From Verrucomicrobiota bacterium (GTDB taxonomy: Bacteria > Verrucomicrobiota > Verrucomicrobiae > Limisphaerales > UBA11358): a stretch of 35,054 bases of DNA. The stretch is taken from NCBI GenBank assembly GCA_014860005.1, contig JACZKP010000180.1:1-35054 (forward strand), written 5' to 3'. Shown here piece by piece: positions 7,460 through 16,298 of the stretch. The position numbers and the translations under genes are program-made. Numbering within the stretch: position 1 is the first letter of the stretch; each line of letters begins with the position of its first letter. Below the pieces are notes generated by a model that was given only the letters and a program-made list of their open reading frames with translations, was not told the origin of the DNA and did no database searches.

Positions 7460-8484
7460 CCGACTTGGATTCGATTCTTCGCGGCCCGGAACCATTCCTC
7501 GCCCTTGCGCCCATGCAGGACGTAACGGACGGCGCGTTCTGGAAACTCATGCACTGTTACGGCGGCGCGGATGTTTATTGGACTGAATACTTCCGCGTTC
7601 ACGCCACCTCGCGACTGGAGAAATGGATTACCGAATCCATCGAGCAAAATTCCACCGGTAGGCCAGTCGTCGCGCAGATGATTGGCAACGACATTCCCTC
7701 GCTCCTCCGCACGGCGAAGGAACTGCAAAACCTTCCCGTCGCCGCGATTGATCTCAATCTCGGCTGCCCCGCGCCGATCGTTTACAAAAAATGCGCGGGT
7801 GGCGGTTTGCTGCGCGAACCGCAGCGGATTGATTCCATCCTCAGCGCACTGCGCGAGGCCGTCAGCATTAAGTTCACCGTCAAGACGCGCGTGGGCTTCC
7901 AGTCGCCGGCAGAGTTCGACGCGCTCCTGCCAATCTTTGCGAAGCATTCGATTGATTTGCTCACGGTTCACGCGCGCACCGTGGCGCAGATGTACCGGCT
8001 GCCGGTTCACTATGATTTGATTCGGCAGGCGGCGGAAACGTTGCCGTGCCCGGTTTGCGCAAACGGCCACGTATATTCCGCTGAACAGGCGTTGGAAGTG
8101 CTCACGCAGACCAAAGCCCGCGGACTAATGATCGGGCGGGGCGCGATTCGCAGCCCGTGGCTGTTCAAGCAAATCCGACAACAGCTACGCGGCGAACCCG
8201 TCAACTTTCCCACCGGGCGCGACGTCCTTGAATACATCTCCGCCTTGTGGGAATCACAAGCGAGCTTTGACGCGCCGGAACGGATTCAGGTGGAGCGCAT
8301 GAAGAAGTTTATGAACTACATCGGCGAAGGCGTCGGCACAGGCGGCCAGTTTCTCCACCAAATCCGCCGCTGCCAAACGCGCGAGGACTTTTTCCGCATC
8401 TGCCGCGAATTTCTCGATCACGGACATCCCATGAAGCTCGAACCGGCAACGGAAGCTTCAGATCGTCTTGTTCCCCAGGACTGA
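7456..8484 (+). CDS. tRNA-dihydrouridine synthase
   Basis: This FMN/NADPH-dependent enzyme reduces specific uridines in tRNA D-loops to dihydrouridine. The TIM-barrel motifs are complete. LALAPMQDVTDGAFW is the N-terminal FMN-site segment. DLNLGCPAPIVYKKCAGGGL contains the catalytic Cys of the NxGCP motif. TVKTRVGF and LLTVHARTVAQMYRLPVHYD carry the phosphate- and flavin-contacting residues. CANGHVYSAEQA and LMIGRGAIRSPWLF bind FMN phosphate. The C-terminal helical domain (RMKKFMNYIGEG) contacts tRNA. The length, 342 residues, is normal. The start is GTG in a GTGA overlap with the Uma2 stop, implying translational coupling. The last 27 bases overlap, on the opposite strand, the end of the YfhO-type gene. 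Which Dus subfamily it belongs to is not clear. Confidence 0.93.
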   Translation: MTDLDSILRGPEPFLALAPMQDVTDGAFWKLMHCYGGADVYWTEYFRVHATSRLEKWITESIEQNSTGRPVVAQMIGNDIPSLLRTAKELQNLPVAAIDLNLGCPAPIVYKKCAGGGLLREPQRIDSILSALREAVSIKFTVKTRVGFQSPAEFDALLPIFAKHSIDLLTVHARTVAQMYRLPVHYDLIRQAAETLPCPVCANGHVYSAEQALEVLTQTKARGLMIGRGAIRSPWLFKQIRQQLRGEPVNFPTGRDVLEYISALWESQASFDAPERIQVERMKKFMNYIGEGVGTGGQFLHQIRRCQTREDFFRICREFLDHGHPMKLEPATEASDRLVPQD

Positions 8485-11166
8485 TGGCGCACCCGGCCGT
8501 TTGCGAATACTGACGATGGCGATGCCTGTCAACAACACCCCGAACACGATCGCGACCAGACTGATGTAAAGCGCGTCCACTGGCGGTCGGAACTGAAATT
8601 CCACCGTGTGTTCGCCTGGTTCGAGGAACACCCCGCGCATGATGTAATTGCAGCGCAGAAGTTCCGCCGGCTGGCCGTCCACCGTCACCTGCCAGTTGGG
8701 ATCATGCTTGTCATTCAACAGCAACACCGCGGGCGCCGTGGCGTTGGCGCGCAGCACGATGTGCTTGGGCGCGTAGCTCACAAATTCCACCGTGCCCGCG
8801 TTGGTGCTCGCCGAATCGCTGTTGGGCACGACGGGCAGCGGTTCAGCCACCATGACGGTTTGCGCGGGATCAAATTCCTTGTTCGCCAGTTGGGTGAGGG
8901 TGGCTTCGTCGTTGGTGCTCACCAGCCAGTTCGAGTAGAGCTTCGCCCGCGGCAGTGCGCCGGTGAATTCAAACAGGGCAAACCGACCCTGCGGGGACTC
9001 CACCACCGCAAGCTGTTCAAAACGGGTTGGGTTGATCACGCCCGGCTTCGGCGCGAAGTCGAAAGTTTTGAGCAGCTTGAACCGCTGTTGCGGATCAATC
9101 TCCGTGTTCAACGTGTTGATGAGGCCGGCGGCGCCGATCAAATAACGGCTGTTGGTCAATTGCCAGCGCCGGACCACCCGATGCAGCGTGGCGGGCGTGT
9201 TGTCATACGTCAACGCGCCTTCGAACGCCGCCACGTCCTGCGGCATCCGGGACATTTGGATGATGTCAAGTGACTGAATGTTGTAGTATTGAAACAGATG
9301 TTGCAGCCACAGATCGCCATACATTTGTTGAATGATTGCGAATTGTCCGGGCAAGGAGAATGGCCAGACCGTGACGCGTTGTTCATGCGGCTTCTGGCGT
9401 AGAAACTCAATCACGCCGTTGTCCGCCGCCGCCACGTATTTCTCCTTCCAGTTGTAGGTGTTGACCCAGTGTGAGCCGACTCGCGCCAGGTCCATCACCA
9501 CGAACACACCCAGCAACACCGCGCCGATGCGGGCTTTGCGTCCGCTGAAATAACCGCTCAACGTCACCACCAGCAGCCCTGCCGCCGCGGCCAGCAACGC
9601 GATGAACCAGCCCACCTGCCGCACGCTGAAACTGGCAAGGACTTTGGCGGTGTCCGCGTCAAACATCACCTCCTGCAAATAGCGCTCCAGGCTTTGCCGC
9701 GACGAGGCGTAGATGAGCCAGCCGAGCACACTCACGGCAAGGAGCACGAGGCACGCGCGCACCCACTTGCGGTCGAAGCCGTCCGCCCTCGCCCACCAAG
9801 CCTGCACGTGCGACACCAAATTGCGCGGTGCGGCGGCGGTGGCCGTGAGATAACGCCGACTCAATCCGCCCAACCCGTAAGCGAAGATCACAAGCAACGC
9901 CCATTGCAGCACATGGATGAACTTGACGGGATTGCGAATGGTGGAGGCATACGGCAGCGCGTAAAACAATTGATAAAACGGGGCGAACCGGCCATAAGCC
10001 AACAGCAGACTGACACCCGCCAGCGCCGCCCAGAACCACAGGAGCTGGCGTTCGCGGACGCTGAAAACCGATTTCTCCCGGCGGAACGATTGCGCCACCG
10101 CCCACGCCGCCACCAGCAACACCATGATGCCGGCGTAACTGCTGCCGCCGCCATAACGAATCGGACCGCGCGGCGGTTGGCCCTGCTTGCCGTCAGCGAA
10201 ATAGCGGTCCCAGGACGGATCGCGCCCGACGAAGCCCCAATAAGCACCGCCGTCCGGCGTATCCATGCGATAGCCGAACAATCCGGGCACGACGATGTTC
10301 AGCGTTTCCGCCTTGGGATAACTCCATTGCGTGGCCCAATCCCAGCGTTCCTGTTTGGTCTGCTGGTCCTGTTCCGTGCCGACCACGCCTTTGATCTGTG
10401 TGCCAATCAAGCTCGACACGGCCGCCGCCGAAATGAACGCCGCGAACACCGCGATGATTGCCACCCGGCCGCCGCCTTGCAGCAACCTCTTCATCGGCGG
10501 GCCTTCGCCCAACAGCGCGTGAACCACCACGCCCAGCGCGGTGATGACACTGAAGATGGCCCCGATGTCATAAGCCTCGGTGACGCCCATGCCCACAGCC
10601 AGGCCCGCCAGTGGATATCGGATCCAGGGCCGCAGCGGATGCGGACTCACGACCAGACCCAGCGCCAGGTAATTCAATCCAAAGCAGATCGCCTGCGTGC
10701 CGACGCCCCAGCAGGCCACGCCAAAGAAATCCGGAGTGAGGGCAGCCGCCAAGCCACCCACGGTTGCGGCCAAATTGCCCAAGCGGAGCTGACGAAAGAA
10801 GAACCAGGCGCAAAAGCCGGGGAACAGCAAAGTGAAAGGCGCGAAAACCTTTGCAAACCAAACAGAACCCAGCAGCCAGTGCAGGCCGTTGGTGATACCC
10901 AGCGAGCCGCGGCCGCTGTTGTGACCGAGCCAGTTCAGATCCGACCAAATCCCGGTGAAGTTGCCGGGTGGTTGGTTATAGGCGGCGCTGGTCAGACCGA
11001 GCGGGCCGTCATTTGAAAAGTGGATGTAATCCGGGTGGAAGCACCAGCGGAACAAGAATCCCATTACCACCAGCAGACAAAGGGAAAAAATGACAATGTT
11101 CTTGCGCGGCTCGAGCAACGCCATCCAGATGCTGGTAGTTCCGGCGGTCTCTTTGTCGGTTCTCAT
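8458..11166 (-). CDS. YfhO-family polytopic membrane protein
   Basis: The protein has 902 residues from the ATG at 11166; a longer frame from 11298 adds an unconvincing leader. The N-terminal two thirds hold about a dozen transmembrane helices, beginning NIVIFSLCLLVVMGFLFRW. Between the first helices lie a loop with DLNWLGHNSGRGSLGI and the segment FAPFTLLFPGFCAWFFFRQL. The C-terminal third is extracytoplasmic and ends with the YfhO hallmark: DPNWQVTVDGQPAELLRCNY, MRGVFLEPGEHTVEFQF, then a last TM helix. YfhO proteins belong to the GT-C-like glycosyltransferase superfamily and are linked to glycosylation of cell-wall polymers or lipoteichoic acid in Firmicutes; the substrate here is unknown. 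Its 3' end overlaps the dihydrouridine synthase gene by 27 bases. Confidence 0.88.
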   Translation of the reverse strand: MRTDKETAGTTSIWMALLEPRKNIVIFSLCLLVVMGFLFRWCFHPDYIHFSNDGPLGLTSAAYNQPPGNFTGIWSDLNWLGHNSGRGSLGITNGLHWLLGSVWFAKVFAPFTLLFPGFCAWFFFRQLRLGNLAATVGGLAAALTPDFFGVACWGVGTQAICFGLNYLALGLVVSPHPLRPWIRYPLAGLAVGMGVTEAYDIGAIFSVITALGVVVHALLGEGPPMKRLLQGGGRVAIIAVFAAFISAAAVSSLIGTQIKGVVGTEQDQQTKQERWDWATQWSYPKAETLNIVVPGLFGYRMDTPDGGAYWGFVGRDPSWDRYFADGKQGQPPRGPIRYGGGSSYAGIMVLLVAAWAVAQSFRREKSVFSVRERQLLWFWAALAGVSLLLAYGRFAPFYQLFYALPYASTIRNPVKFIHVLQWALLVIFAYGLGGLSRRYLTATAAAPRNLVSHVQAWWARADGFDRKWVRACLVLLAVSVLGWLIYASSRQSLERYLQEVMFDADTAKVLASFSVRQVGWFIALLAAAAGLLVVTLSGYFSGRKARIGAVLLGVFVVMDLARVGSHWVNTYNWKEKYVAAADNGVIEFLRQKPHEQRVTVWPFSLPGQFAIIQQMYGDLWLQHLFQYYNIQSLDIIQMSRMPQDVAAFEGALTYDNTPATLHRVVRRWQLTNSRYLIGAAGLINTLNTEIDPQQRFKLLKTFDFAPKPGVINPTRFEQLAVVESPQGRFALFEFTGALPRAKLYSNWLVSTNDEATLTQLANKEFDPAQTVMVAEPLPVVPNSDSASTNAGTVEFVSYAPKHIVLRANATAPAVLLLNDKHDPNWQVTVDGQPAELLRCNYIMRGVFLEPGEHTVEFQFRPPVDALYISLVAIVFGVLLTGIAIVSIRKRPGAPSVLGNKTI

Positions 11167-11489
11167 GCGCAACTTAATTAACTGCGGTTCAGGATCGGAC
11201 AGGTCATGGGAAGCGAGTGTGAAGGTACCGTGGCAATATCGCAAGTTGCACCCATCGTAGGAGACAGGAGGATTGGGTTGGCCCGAGGTTTTATCCAAAG
11301 AATAGCCAGATCAGGCTTCAAGTGTGAGCGGGAGTTGCCGGGTTGAATCTCCAATTGAGGATCCAAAGACTGGTGACCGCGGCATCCAGTCTCTTCAGAG
11401 ACGACTGGATGCGCGCGCATGCAGCAGGCTTGCAGGACGACCGCCCGCGTCCTGCGCCAAATGTCAATCAACGCCTCGCCTGACGGCGG
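11167..11489. other. Intergenic region between the YfhO and LamG protein genes
   Basis: This 323-bp space separates two minus-strand genes. It should hold the 3' untranslated end of the secreted protein gene and the promoter of the YfhO gene. The only structure I see is the 31-bp inverted repeat at 11382-11412. Short open frames here have no credible start or composition. Confidence 0.6.
11382..11412 (-). terminator. Perfect 10-bp inverted repeat, possible terminator
   Basis: GCATCCAGTC at 11382-11391 is repeated exactly in reverse complement at 11403-11412. The 11-base loop can pair three further bases (TCT/AGA). It lies about 80 bp beyond the stop of the large secreted-protein gene, which suits a transcription terminator. 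No T-tract follows on either strand, so a protein-binding palindrome is an alternative. Confidence 0.4.
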
Positions 11490-14400
11490 CTATTGAGCGA
11501 TCAACCGGAAGAACTTCCCGTCCCCGGTTAGCGGCTGCGTCAGTTGGTGTTCGCCAGTGCCGGTGCCCGGCACGCCTTCCACCGCTGTCCAGACCGGCGG
11601 CAGCAACGTGCCACTGGCCTCCTGCAACGTGTAATTGCTGGCCCACAGCGGCCAGGACAGCACAATGTCCTGTTCCAGGTGGACGATGCGCAGCACCGGC
11701 AGCGGATTGACGGTGATGGTCGCGTCCTGATACGTGGCGGCCAGCGGCATGGCGTTGGCATCCGAGATCTGCCGTGGCACCGGCTGGTCCACCAGCGCCA
11801 CCAGGCAATTGGTGGATGCAGGCGTCGCAGCATTGAACGTGAGCTTGGCGAGCTCCGCGGTGCCGGCGGAGAAGGTGCTGCCCGACGCCAGCGCCAGCAC
11901 CAACCCCAGTCGTCCAGTCCCGGCCTGCTGGGAATTGACGTGGAGGGTCGCGCCCACCGCTCCGGCACCCGGAGCGGCGCCGGCGAAGTTCAGGATCGCC
12001 GGATCGAAGGACACGCTGAAGCCCAGTGCGTTTTCATCTCCCATCGCCTGCAGGCTGACGCCCAAGGTCACCGATTGATCACGCAGCAACAGTCCTGCGG
12101 CGACTTGAAGCTGGCGTCCAGGGCCTCCGTCATCCCCGGCTTGCCGGACCACACCACCTGCCGCCTGTCCGCCGGCGATCTCGGCGCTGGGGCCGCCCAC
12201 GGGCGTCAACGGGTCCAACGCCGCCGCGTAACGGCCAGCCTGTACCCAGTCGGTGACAGTGATCATTCCATCGCCCAGCGTGGTCCGCGGGGCATTGTCG
12301 GCCCGCTGAAATTCCGCCGCGTTGGTGGGGTAATCCAACCGCGCCGCGTAACGGCCCGCCAACACCCAGTCGGTGATGGTGACGTTGCGGTCCCCGTCGG
12401 GCCGCGGCGCCACGTCGCCTTCATAGGTGACGGCCCCGATGGCAACCGTCCCGTTTGCGTAGGTGGCGGGCAATGGATTGCCCGGGGCATCGGACACCTG
12501 GCGGCTGATGGGAACGTCGCCGAAGGTGATGGTGGTTTCCGCGGCCTCCGTCACGATGGCGGTGGAGAATTCCAGCCGCAGGGCCTCCTGATTGCCGGCG
12601 GGGAAGGTGATGTCGGTGGGCAAGGCCAGCGCCAGACCGATTCGACCGCTGCCAATTTGATTGGTGTTGACCAATAGCGATGCTCCCACGGCGCTGCTGC
12701 CCAGTGTCACCCCATCAAAACTCAACAACGCCGGATTAAAGTCGAGGCTGAATCCCAGCGCGTTTTCGTTGCCATTGGCGACGAGCAATACTGGCAGCGT
12801 CACCGTCGAAGCCGACGCCGCATTGGCGCTGCTCACGATGACTGCCGCCGGCGGCAAATTCACGGTCAAGGTGGCATTGGAACTGGTGGCCGTGCCGACG
12901 GCATTGGTAACCACAACTGAGTAACTGCCGGCATCAGCCATCTGGACGTTGGCCAAGGTGAGCGAACTACCGGTGGCCCCCTCCAGGTCCGTGCTGTTCC
13001 GGCGCCATTGATAACTCAACGGGAGCGTGCCGCTGGCGGTGACGTTGAACGTGACCGCCCCGCCGACCGTGACGGTCTGATCCGCCGGATGAGAGGCGAT
13101 GATCGGCGGCAGGTCGCACTTGCCGGAACTTCCCGCGTTGTAGATGGCTTGAATCTCAGTGGCCGAGAGCGCGCGATTGTAGATCGCCAGGTCATCAACT
13201 GAACCGTAGAAGCTGTTCCCCAAATTGTCTCCTCGAGCCCCAATGGCTGCCGAGGTCGTGAAGGCAAAAGTAGTAGCGTAGGCTGGCGCGGCATGAGCCA
13301 CTCCATCAATGTAGAAGACAACTGTTGAGCCCGACTTGGTCACCGCCAGATGGTGATAGTTTGTGTCTGCAATACTGACATTGGCCGCTACCGAACTGGC
13401 ACCTATACGAGTCAGCATTGGTCGCCCGCTGATCCTGTCCAGCGCGAAACCGTAGCCGCCGCCACCGTAACCGAAAATACACCCGTCAATTCCCGGGCCC
13501 GAAGAAACATAGGCGGTACTCGCCCGCCGGACCCAAGCTTCAATGGTGAAGGTCTGAAGCCGCAGGCTGGCAGGATTGCCCAGCACCACGGCATCGGTGT
13601 TGCCGTCAAACACAAAGCCCTGGCCCACCTTGCCAACGGCGTAAGCTGTGTGACCTGTCAATACTCCGTTGTTGCCTCCGACGATATCCAAAGCGTTACC
13701 CGCGCCCGGCCACCAACTAACCAGGCCGGAAGCCGGCGGGGCGCAAGGCGGGATGGGATTCACTGTGAGCGTCGCCACGGTACTGGCAGTGGTGCCGGCG
13801 AGATTGGAAACGACGACCGAGTAAGCACCCGCATCCGAAAACTGGGCGTTACTCAGTGTGAGCGAACTGCTCGTGGCCCCGCTGAGGTTCGTGCCGTTGA
13901 AAGACCACTGATAACTCAGCGGGGTGGTGCCATCGGCCACGACCGAGAACGTAACGTTTGCGCCCACGATCACGGTTCGTGACGCCGGTTGTGAGACAAT
14001 GATTGGTTTGGTGAAGGCAGAACACTTGCCTTTGCTGCCCGCGTCGAAGATGGCTTGAATCTCGTTGGCCGCGAGTGCGCGGCTGTAGATCGCCAACTCA
14101 TCAACTGAACCATAGAAACTGTTGCCGAGATTGTCACCTCGCGCACCAATCGTTGCCACCGTGGTAAAGGAGAAAGTGGGAGAGTAGGCAGGTGCCGTGT
14201 ACGCGACTCCATCCACGTAGAAAACGACGGATGACCCTGATTTGGTGACCGCCAGATGATGGAAGTTAGTGTCCGTGATACTCGTGTCGGCAAATACGGC
14301 GTCAACGTCTATGGTAGTGAGCATCGGGCGACCACTATCCCTGTCCAAGCCAAACCCGTAGCCGCCGGCGCCGTAGCCAAAAAAGAGCCCGTCAACTCCT

Positions 14401-16100
14401 GGCCCGGAAGAAACATACGCCGTGCTGGTCCGCTTGATCCACGCCTCAATCGTGAAGTTCTGAAGCCGCAAGGTAGCCGGATTGCCCAGCAGAACCGCAT
14501 CGCTATGGCCATCAAAGACGAAGCCCTGGCCCACGTGACCGGCCCCAAACGCTGCATTACCCGCCAAGCTGCCATTGTTGCCTCCGGTTTCATCCAGCAG
14601 ATTGCCGTCTGCTTTCCACCAACTCACCACATCCGCTGGCGGCGGCAAACAAGGCGGCGGTGCGGGCAACACCTGCCCTGGATTTTGGAACAAGAAAGCA
14701 ATGTCATCGGGGTTGAGGGCGTGATTGTACACCTGAATATCATCCAACAGTCCCGTGAAGGCGCCCGATTGGCTTATCCCGCCCACCAAGAACGGAGCCG
14801 TGTTGCCACTGACCACCGGGGCCGAGTTGGTGGATTCCGGCACCCCATTCACATAAATCACCTTGTTCACGCCCGAACGGTAAACCCCCACAACCTGATG
14901 CCAGTTGCCGTCATTGATGCTGGTTTGCGACACCGCGCCTGCCGTCACCAGTCCCCCGGCGTAGAACGTCGCCTTGTTGTTCTGTCCCCCGCCGCCCGTC
15001 TGGTTGGCCAGCAGGAAATACCCGTTCACAGAGCCAGCCTGATGCTTGCTCAACAGGATTGTCTCAGCCGCGGTATCCCCGGGATTCATTTTGACCCAGG
15101 CAACAATGGAGAAGTCTCCGCTGGTCAATTGCAGCACATTGCCCATGTTCACAAAGCCGCCGCTGGCCCGGTTGAGGCTGATGGCGTTGCCCGAAACTCC
15201 ACCGCTGACAAAGCCCGCACCCGCCACGGACAGTGTTCCGTGGAAGCCTCCCACTGCGTCATTCGCCACGCTTCCGCCCGCCTCGTCAAACGTCCAATGC
15301 GCAATCGGCGCGACACTTGGCGGCGGCGGCGTGATCACTTCGCCGGGATTCTGGAACAGGTAGGCAACGTCATCCGGGTTGAGAGCGTGATTGTACACCT
15401 GCACTTCATCAACCAATCCAGTGAATAGCCCTGCGGGGCCGGAGCCGCTAATGCCCCCGATCAAGAACGCTGCCGTGTTGCCTTCGACCACCGGCGCCGA
15501 GTTCGTCGCCTCCACCACGCCATCCACGTAGATGACTTTGTTCACCCCCGACCGATATACTCCCACCACCTGATGCCAGTTTCCGTCGTTGACGCTGGAC
15601 GCGGAAACCGGACCGTCCGACACCAATCCCCCGGCATAAAAGATCGCCTTGTTGTTCTCCCCCACACCACCTGCGGGGTTGACTCCCAGAAAATAGCCGT
15701 TCACACCGCCACTCTGATGCTTGCCCAGAATAACCGACTCTGGCGTCGTATCCCCCGCATTCATCTTCACCCAGGTAACGATGGAGAAGTCTCCGCTGGT
15801 CAATGGCAGGACATTGCCCATGTTCACAAAGCCGCCGCTTGCCCGGTTGAGGCTGATGGCATTGCCCGAAACCCCGCCGCCGACAAACCCCGCGCCCGTC
15901 ACGGAAAGCGTCCCGTGGAAGCTTCCCACCGCATCAGTCGCCACGCTCCCGCCTGCTTCGTCAAATGTCCAGTGCGCCACCAAATCCGCTCGCAGCGGGA
16001 GACTGAGGCAGGCGGAGGCCACCGCCGCGAGGACGAACCAGCCTGAGCGGGCCAGCAAAGCCAATGATTGATTGCGGGGGAGTGAGTTGGGAGTTTTCAT
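11490..16100 (-). CDS. Large secreted modular LamG/Ig/cohesin/dockerin-like protein
   Basis: The protein has 1536 residues. Residues 1-38 are a Sec signal peptide (basic start, hydrophobic core FVLAAVASACLSL, cleavage near LRA-DL). LamG/concanavalin-like domains sit at 39-250, 263-475, 485-693 and 790-993, each with the W(T/W)..DEAGG or VSWW.ADGN opening, DGNWHQVVGVYRSG or HHLAVTKSG, and D(E/D)(V/L/I).(V/I)Y at the end. Ig-like domains lie at 697-782 and 998-1082 (SYQWSFNGTNLSGATSSSLT and its copy). Cohesin-like domains lie at 1086-1225 and 1338-1465 (NALGFS(L/V)(D/S)F(N/D)PA(L/I)L, then GR(I/L)GL(A/V)LAL). Between them is a two-loop dockerin-like segment at 1228-1296. The final 70 residues (IVLSWPLWASNYTLQEASG to KFFRL) are a C-terminal beta domain frequent in secreted Verrucomicrobiota proteins. 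Probable role: carbohydrate or surface binding and scaffold assembly; no catalytic domain is seen. Confidence 0.9.
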   Translation of the reverse strand: MKTPNSLPRNQSLALLARSGWFVLAAVASACLSLPLRADLVAHWTFDEAGGSVATDAVGSFHGTLSVTGAGFVGGGVSGNAISLNRASGGFVNMGNVLPLTSGDFSIVTWVKMNAGDTTPESVILGKHQSGGVNGYFLGVNPAGGVGENNKAIFYAGGLVSDGPVSASSVNDGNWHQVVGVYRSGVNKVIYVDGVVEATNSAPVVEGNTAAFLIGGISGSGPAGLFTGLVDEVQVYNHALNPDDVAYLFQNPGEVITPPPPSVAPIAHWTFDEAGGSVANDAVGGFHGTLSVAGAGFVSGGVSGNAISLNRASGGFVNMGNVLQLTSGDFSIVAWVKMNPGDTAAETILLSKHQAGSVNGYFLLANQTGGGGQNNKATFYAGGLVTAGAVSQTSINDGNWHQVVGVYRSGVNKVIYVNGVPESTNSAPVVSGNTAPFLVGGISQSGAFTGLLDDIQVYNHALNPDDIAFLFQNPGQVLPAPPPCLPPPADVVSWWKADGNLLDETGGNNGSLAGNAAFGAGHVGQGFVFDGHSDAVLLGNPATLRLQNFTIEAWIKRTSTAYVSSGPGVDGLFFGYGAGGYGFGLDRDSGRPMLTTIDVDAVFADTSITDTNFHHLAVTKSGSSVVFYVDGVAYTAPAYSPTFSFTTVATIGARGDNLGNSFYGSVDELAIYSRALAANEIQAIFDAGSKGKCSAFTKPIIVSQPASRTVIVGANVTFSVVADGTTPLSYQWSFNGTNLSGATSSSLTLSNAQFSDAGAYSVVVSNLAGTTASTVATLTVNPIPPCAPPASGLVSWWPGAGNALDIVGGNNGVLTGHTAYAVGKVGQGFVFDGNTDAVVLGNPASLRLQTFTIEAWVRRASTAYVSSGPGIDGCIFGYGGGGYGFALDRISGRPMLTRIGASSVAANVSIADTNYHHLAVTKSGSTVVFYIDGVAHAAPAYATTFAFTTSAAIGARGDNLGNSFYGSVDDLAIYNRALSATEIQAIYNAGSSGKCDLPPIIASHPADQTVTVGGAVTFNVTASGTLPLSYQWRRNSTDLEGATGSSLTLANVQMADAGSYSVVVTNAVGTATSSNATLTVNLPPAAVIVSSANAASASTVTLPVLLVANGNENALGFSLDFNPALLSFDGVTLGSSAVGASLLVNTNQIGSGRIGLALALPTDITFPAGNQEALRLEFSTAIVTEAAETTITFGDVPISRQVSDAPGNPLPATYANGTVAIGAVTYEGDVAPRPDGDRNVTITDWVLAGRYAARLDYPTNAAEFQRADNAPRTTLGDGMITVTDWVQAGRYAAALDPLTPVGGPSAEIAGGQAAGGVVRQAGDDGGPGRQLQVAAGLLLRDQSVTLGVSLQAMGDENALGFSVSFDPAILNFAGAAPGAGAVGATLHVNSQQAGTGRLGLVLALASGSTFSAGTAELAKLTFNAATPASTNCLVALVDQPVPRQISDANAMPLAATYQDATITVNPLPVLRIVHLEQDIVLSWPLWASNYTLQEASGTLLPPVWTAVEGVPGTGTGEHQLTQPLTGDGKFFRLIAQ
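12213..12419 (-). other. Dockerin-like two-loop calcium motif between two cohesin-like domains
   Basis: Residues 1228-1296 hold a duplicated segment. The first copy is GDVAPRPDGDRNVTITDWV followed by LAGRYA; the second is LGDGMITVTDWVQAGRYAAA. The pattern G-D-x(n)-D-G-D-x-x-(V/I)-T-(I/V)-T-D-W-V-x-A-G-R-Y matches dockerin loop-helix repeats, with a few extra residues in the loop and some calcium-ligand positions replaced. Cohesin-like domains flank it on both sides, so cohesin and dockerin modules are in one chain. Confidence 0.7.
12855..14648 (-). repeat. Tandem duplication of a LamG+Ig unit (two copies)
   Basis: Residues 485-785 and 786-1082 are two copies of one composite unit, LamG followed by an Ig-like domain, with a period of about 300 residues (about 900 bases). 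Shared blocks include FTIEAW, TAYVSSGPG, IGARGDNLGNSFYGSVD and the Ig block PLSYQW to SLTL. This is a separate duplication from that of the first two LamG domains, whose sequences differ from these. Confidence 0.85.
14676..15986 (-). repeat. Tandem duplication of a LamG-coding unit (two copies)
   Basis: The DNA for the first two LamG domains is near-identical in long stretches, with a period of about 675 bases (225 residues). For example, the run from CATTGCCCATGTTCACAAAG onward occurs near 15810 and again near 15135. The protein copies differ by scattered substitutions only. Such identity points to recent duplication or ongoing gene conversion. Confidence 0.85.
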
Positions 16101-16144
16101 ATTGCTTGATACATCAGGTTTGGTTGGGGACGCAAGCCATCCCG

Positions 16145-16298
16145 GGTCCGGTTTCGGCAGTTCTCATTTGTCCCGGAGCGCGGCTGTGTCGTCCCGACCA
16201 GCCGCAGCATTTCTGCGGAGGATTGGATGTTCCGGGGCTGCGGCTGGTGCTTCGCACACAGCCGCGCTCCGCAAAATGAGAATGGCCGGTCCGGTTTC
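16145..16298. repeat. Long palindrome (family A) framed by 11-bp direct repeats
   Basis: The arms at 16161-16209 and 16234-16282 pair: TTCTCATTT, then CGGAGCGCGGCTGTGT, then ACCAGCCGCAG appear on the left and in reverse complement on the right. Outside the arms, GGTCCGGTTTC occurs at 16145-16155 and again in direct orientation at 16288-16298, each exactly five bases from the palindrome. This resembles a target duplication around a non-autonomous mobile hairpin, or a nested repeat. Confidence 0.7.

Noticed and set aside
9694..11016. Plus-strand frame of 440 codons
   Set aside because: Antisense shadow of the YfhO-type gene, whose protein has clear membrane segments and family motifs.
14256..15428. 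Plus-strand frame of 390 codons
   Set aside because: Antisense to the LamG repeats; its apparent internal repetition only mirrors that duplication.
12855..15986. Regularly spaced repeats that might suggest a CRISPR array
   Set aside because: The repeats are long (675 and 900 bp), in frame, and encode protein domains; no 25-40-bp repeats with unique spacers exist in the window.
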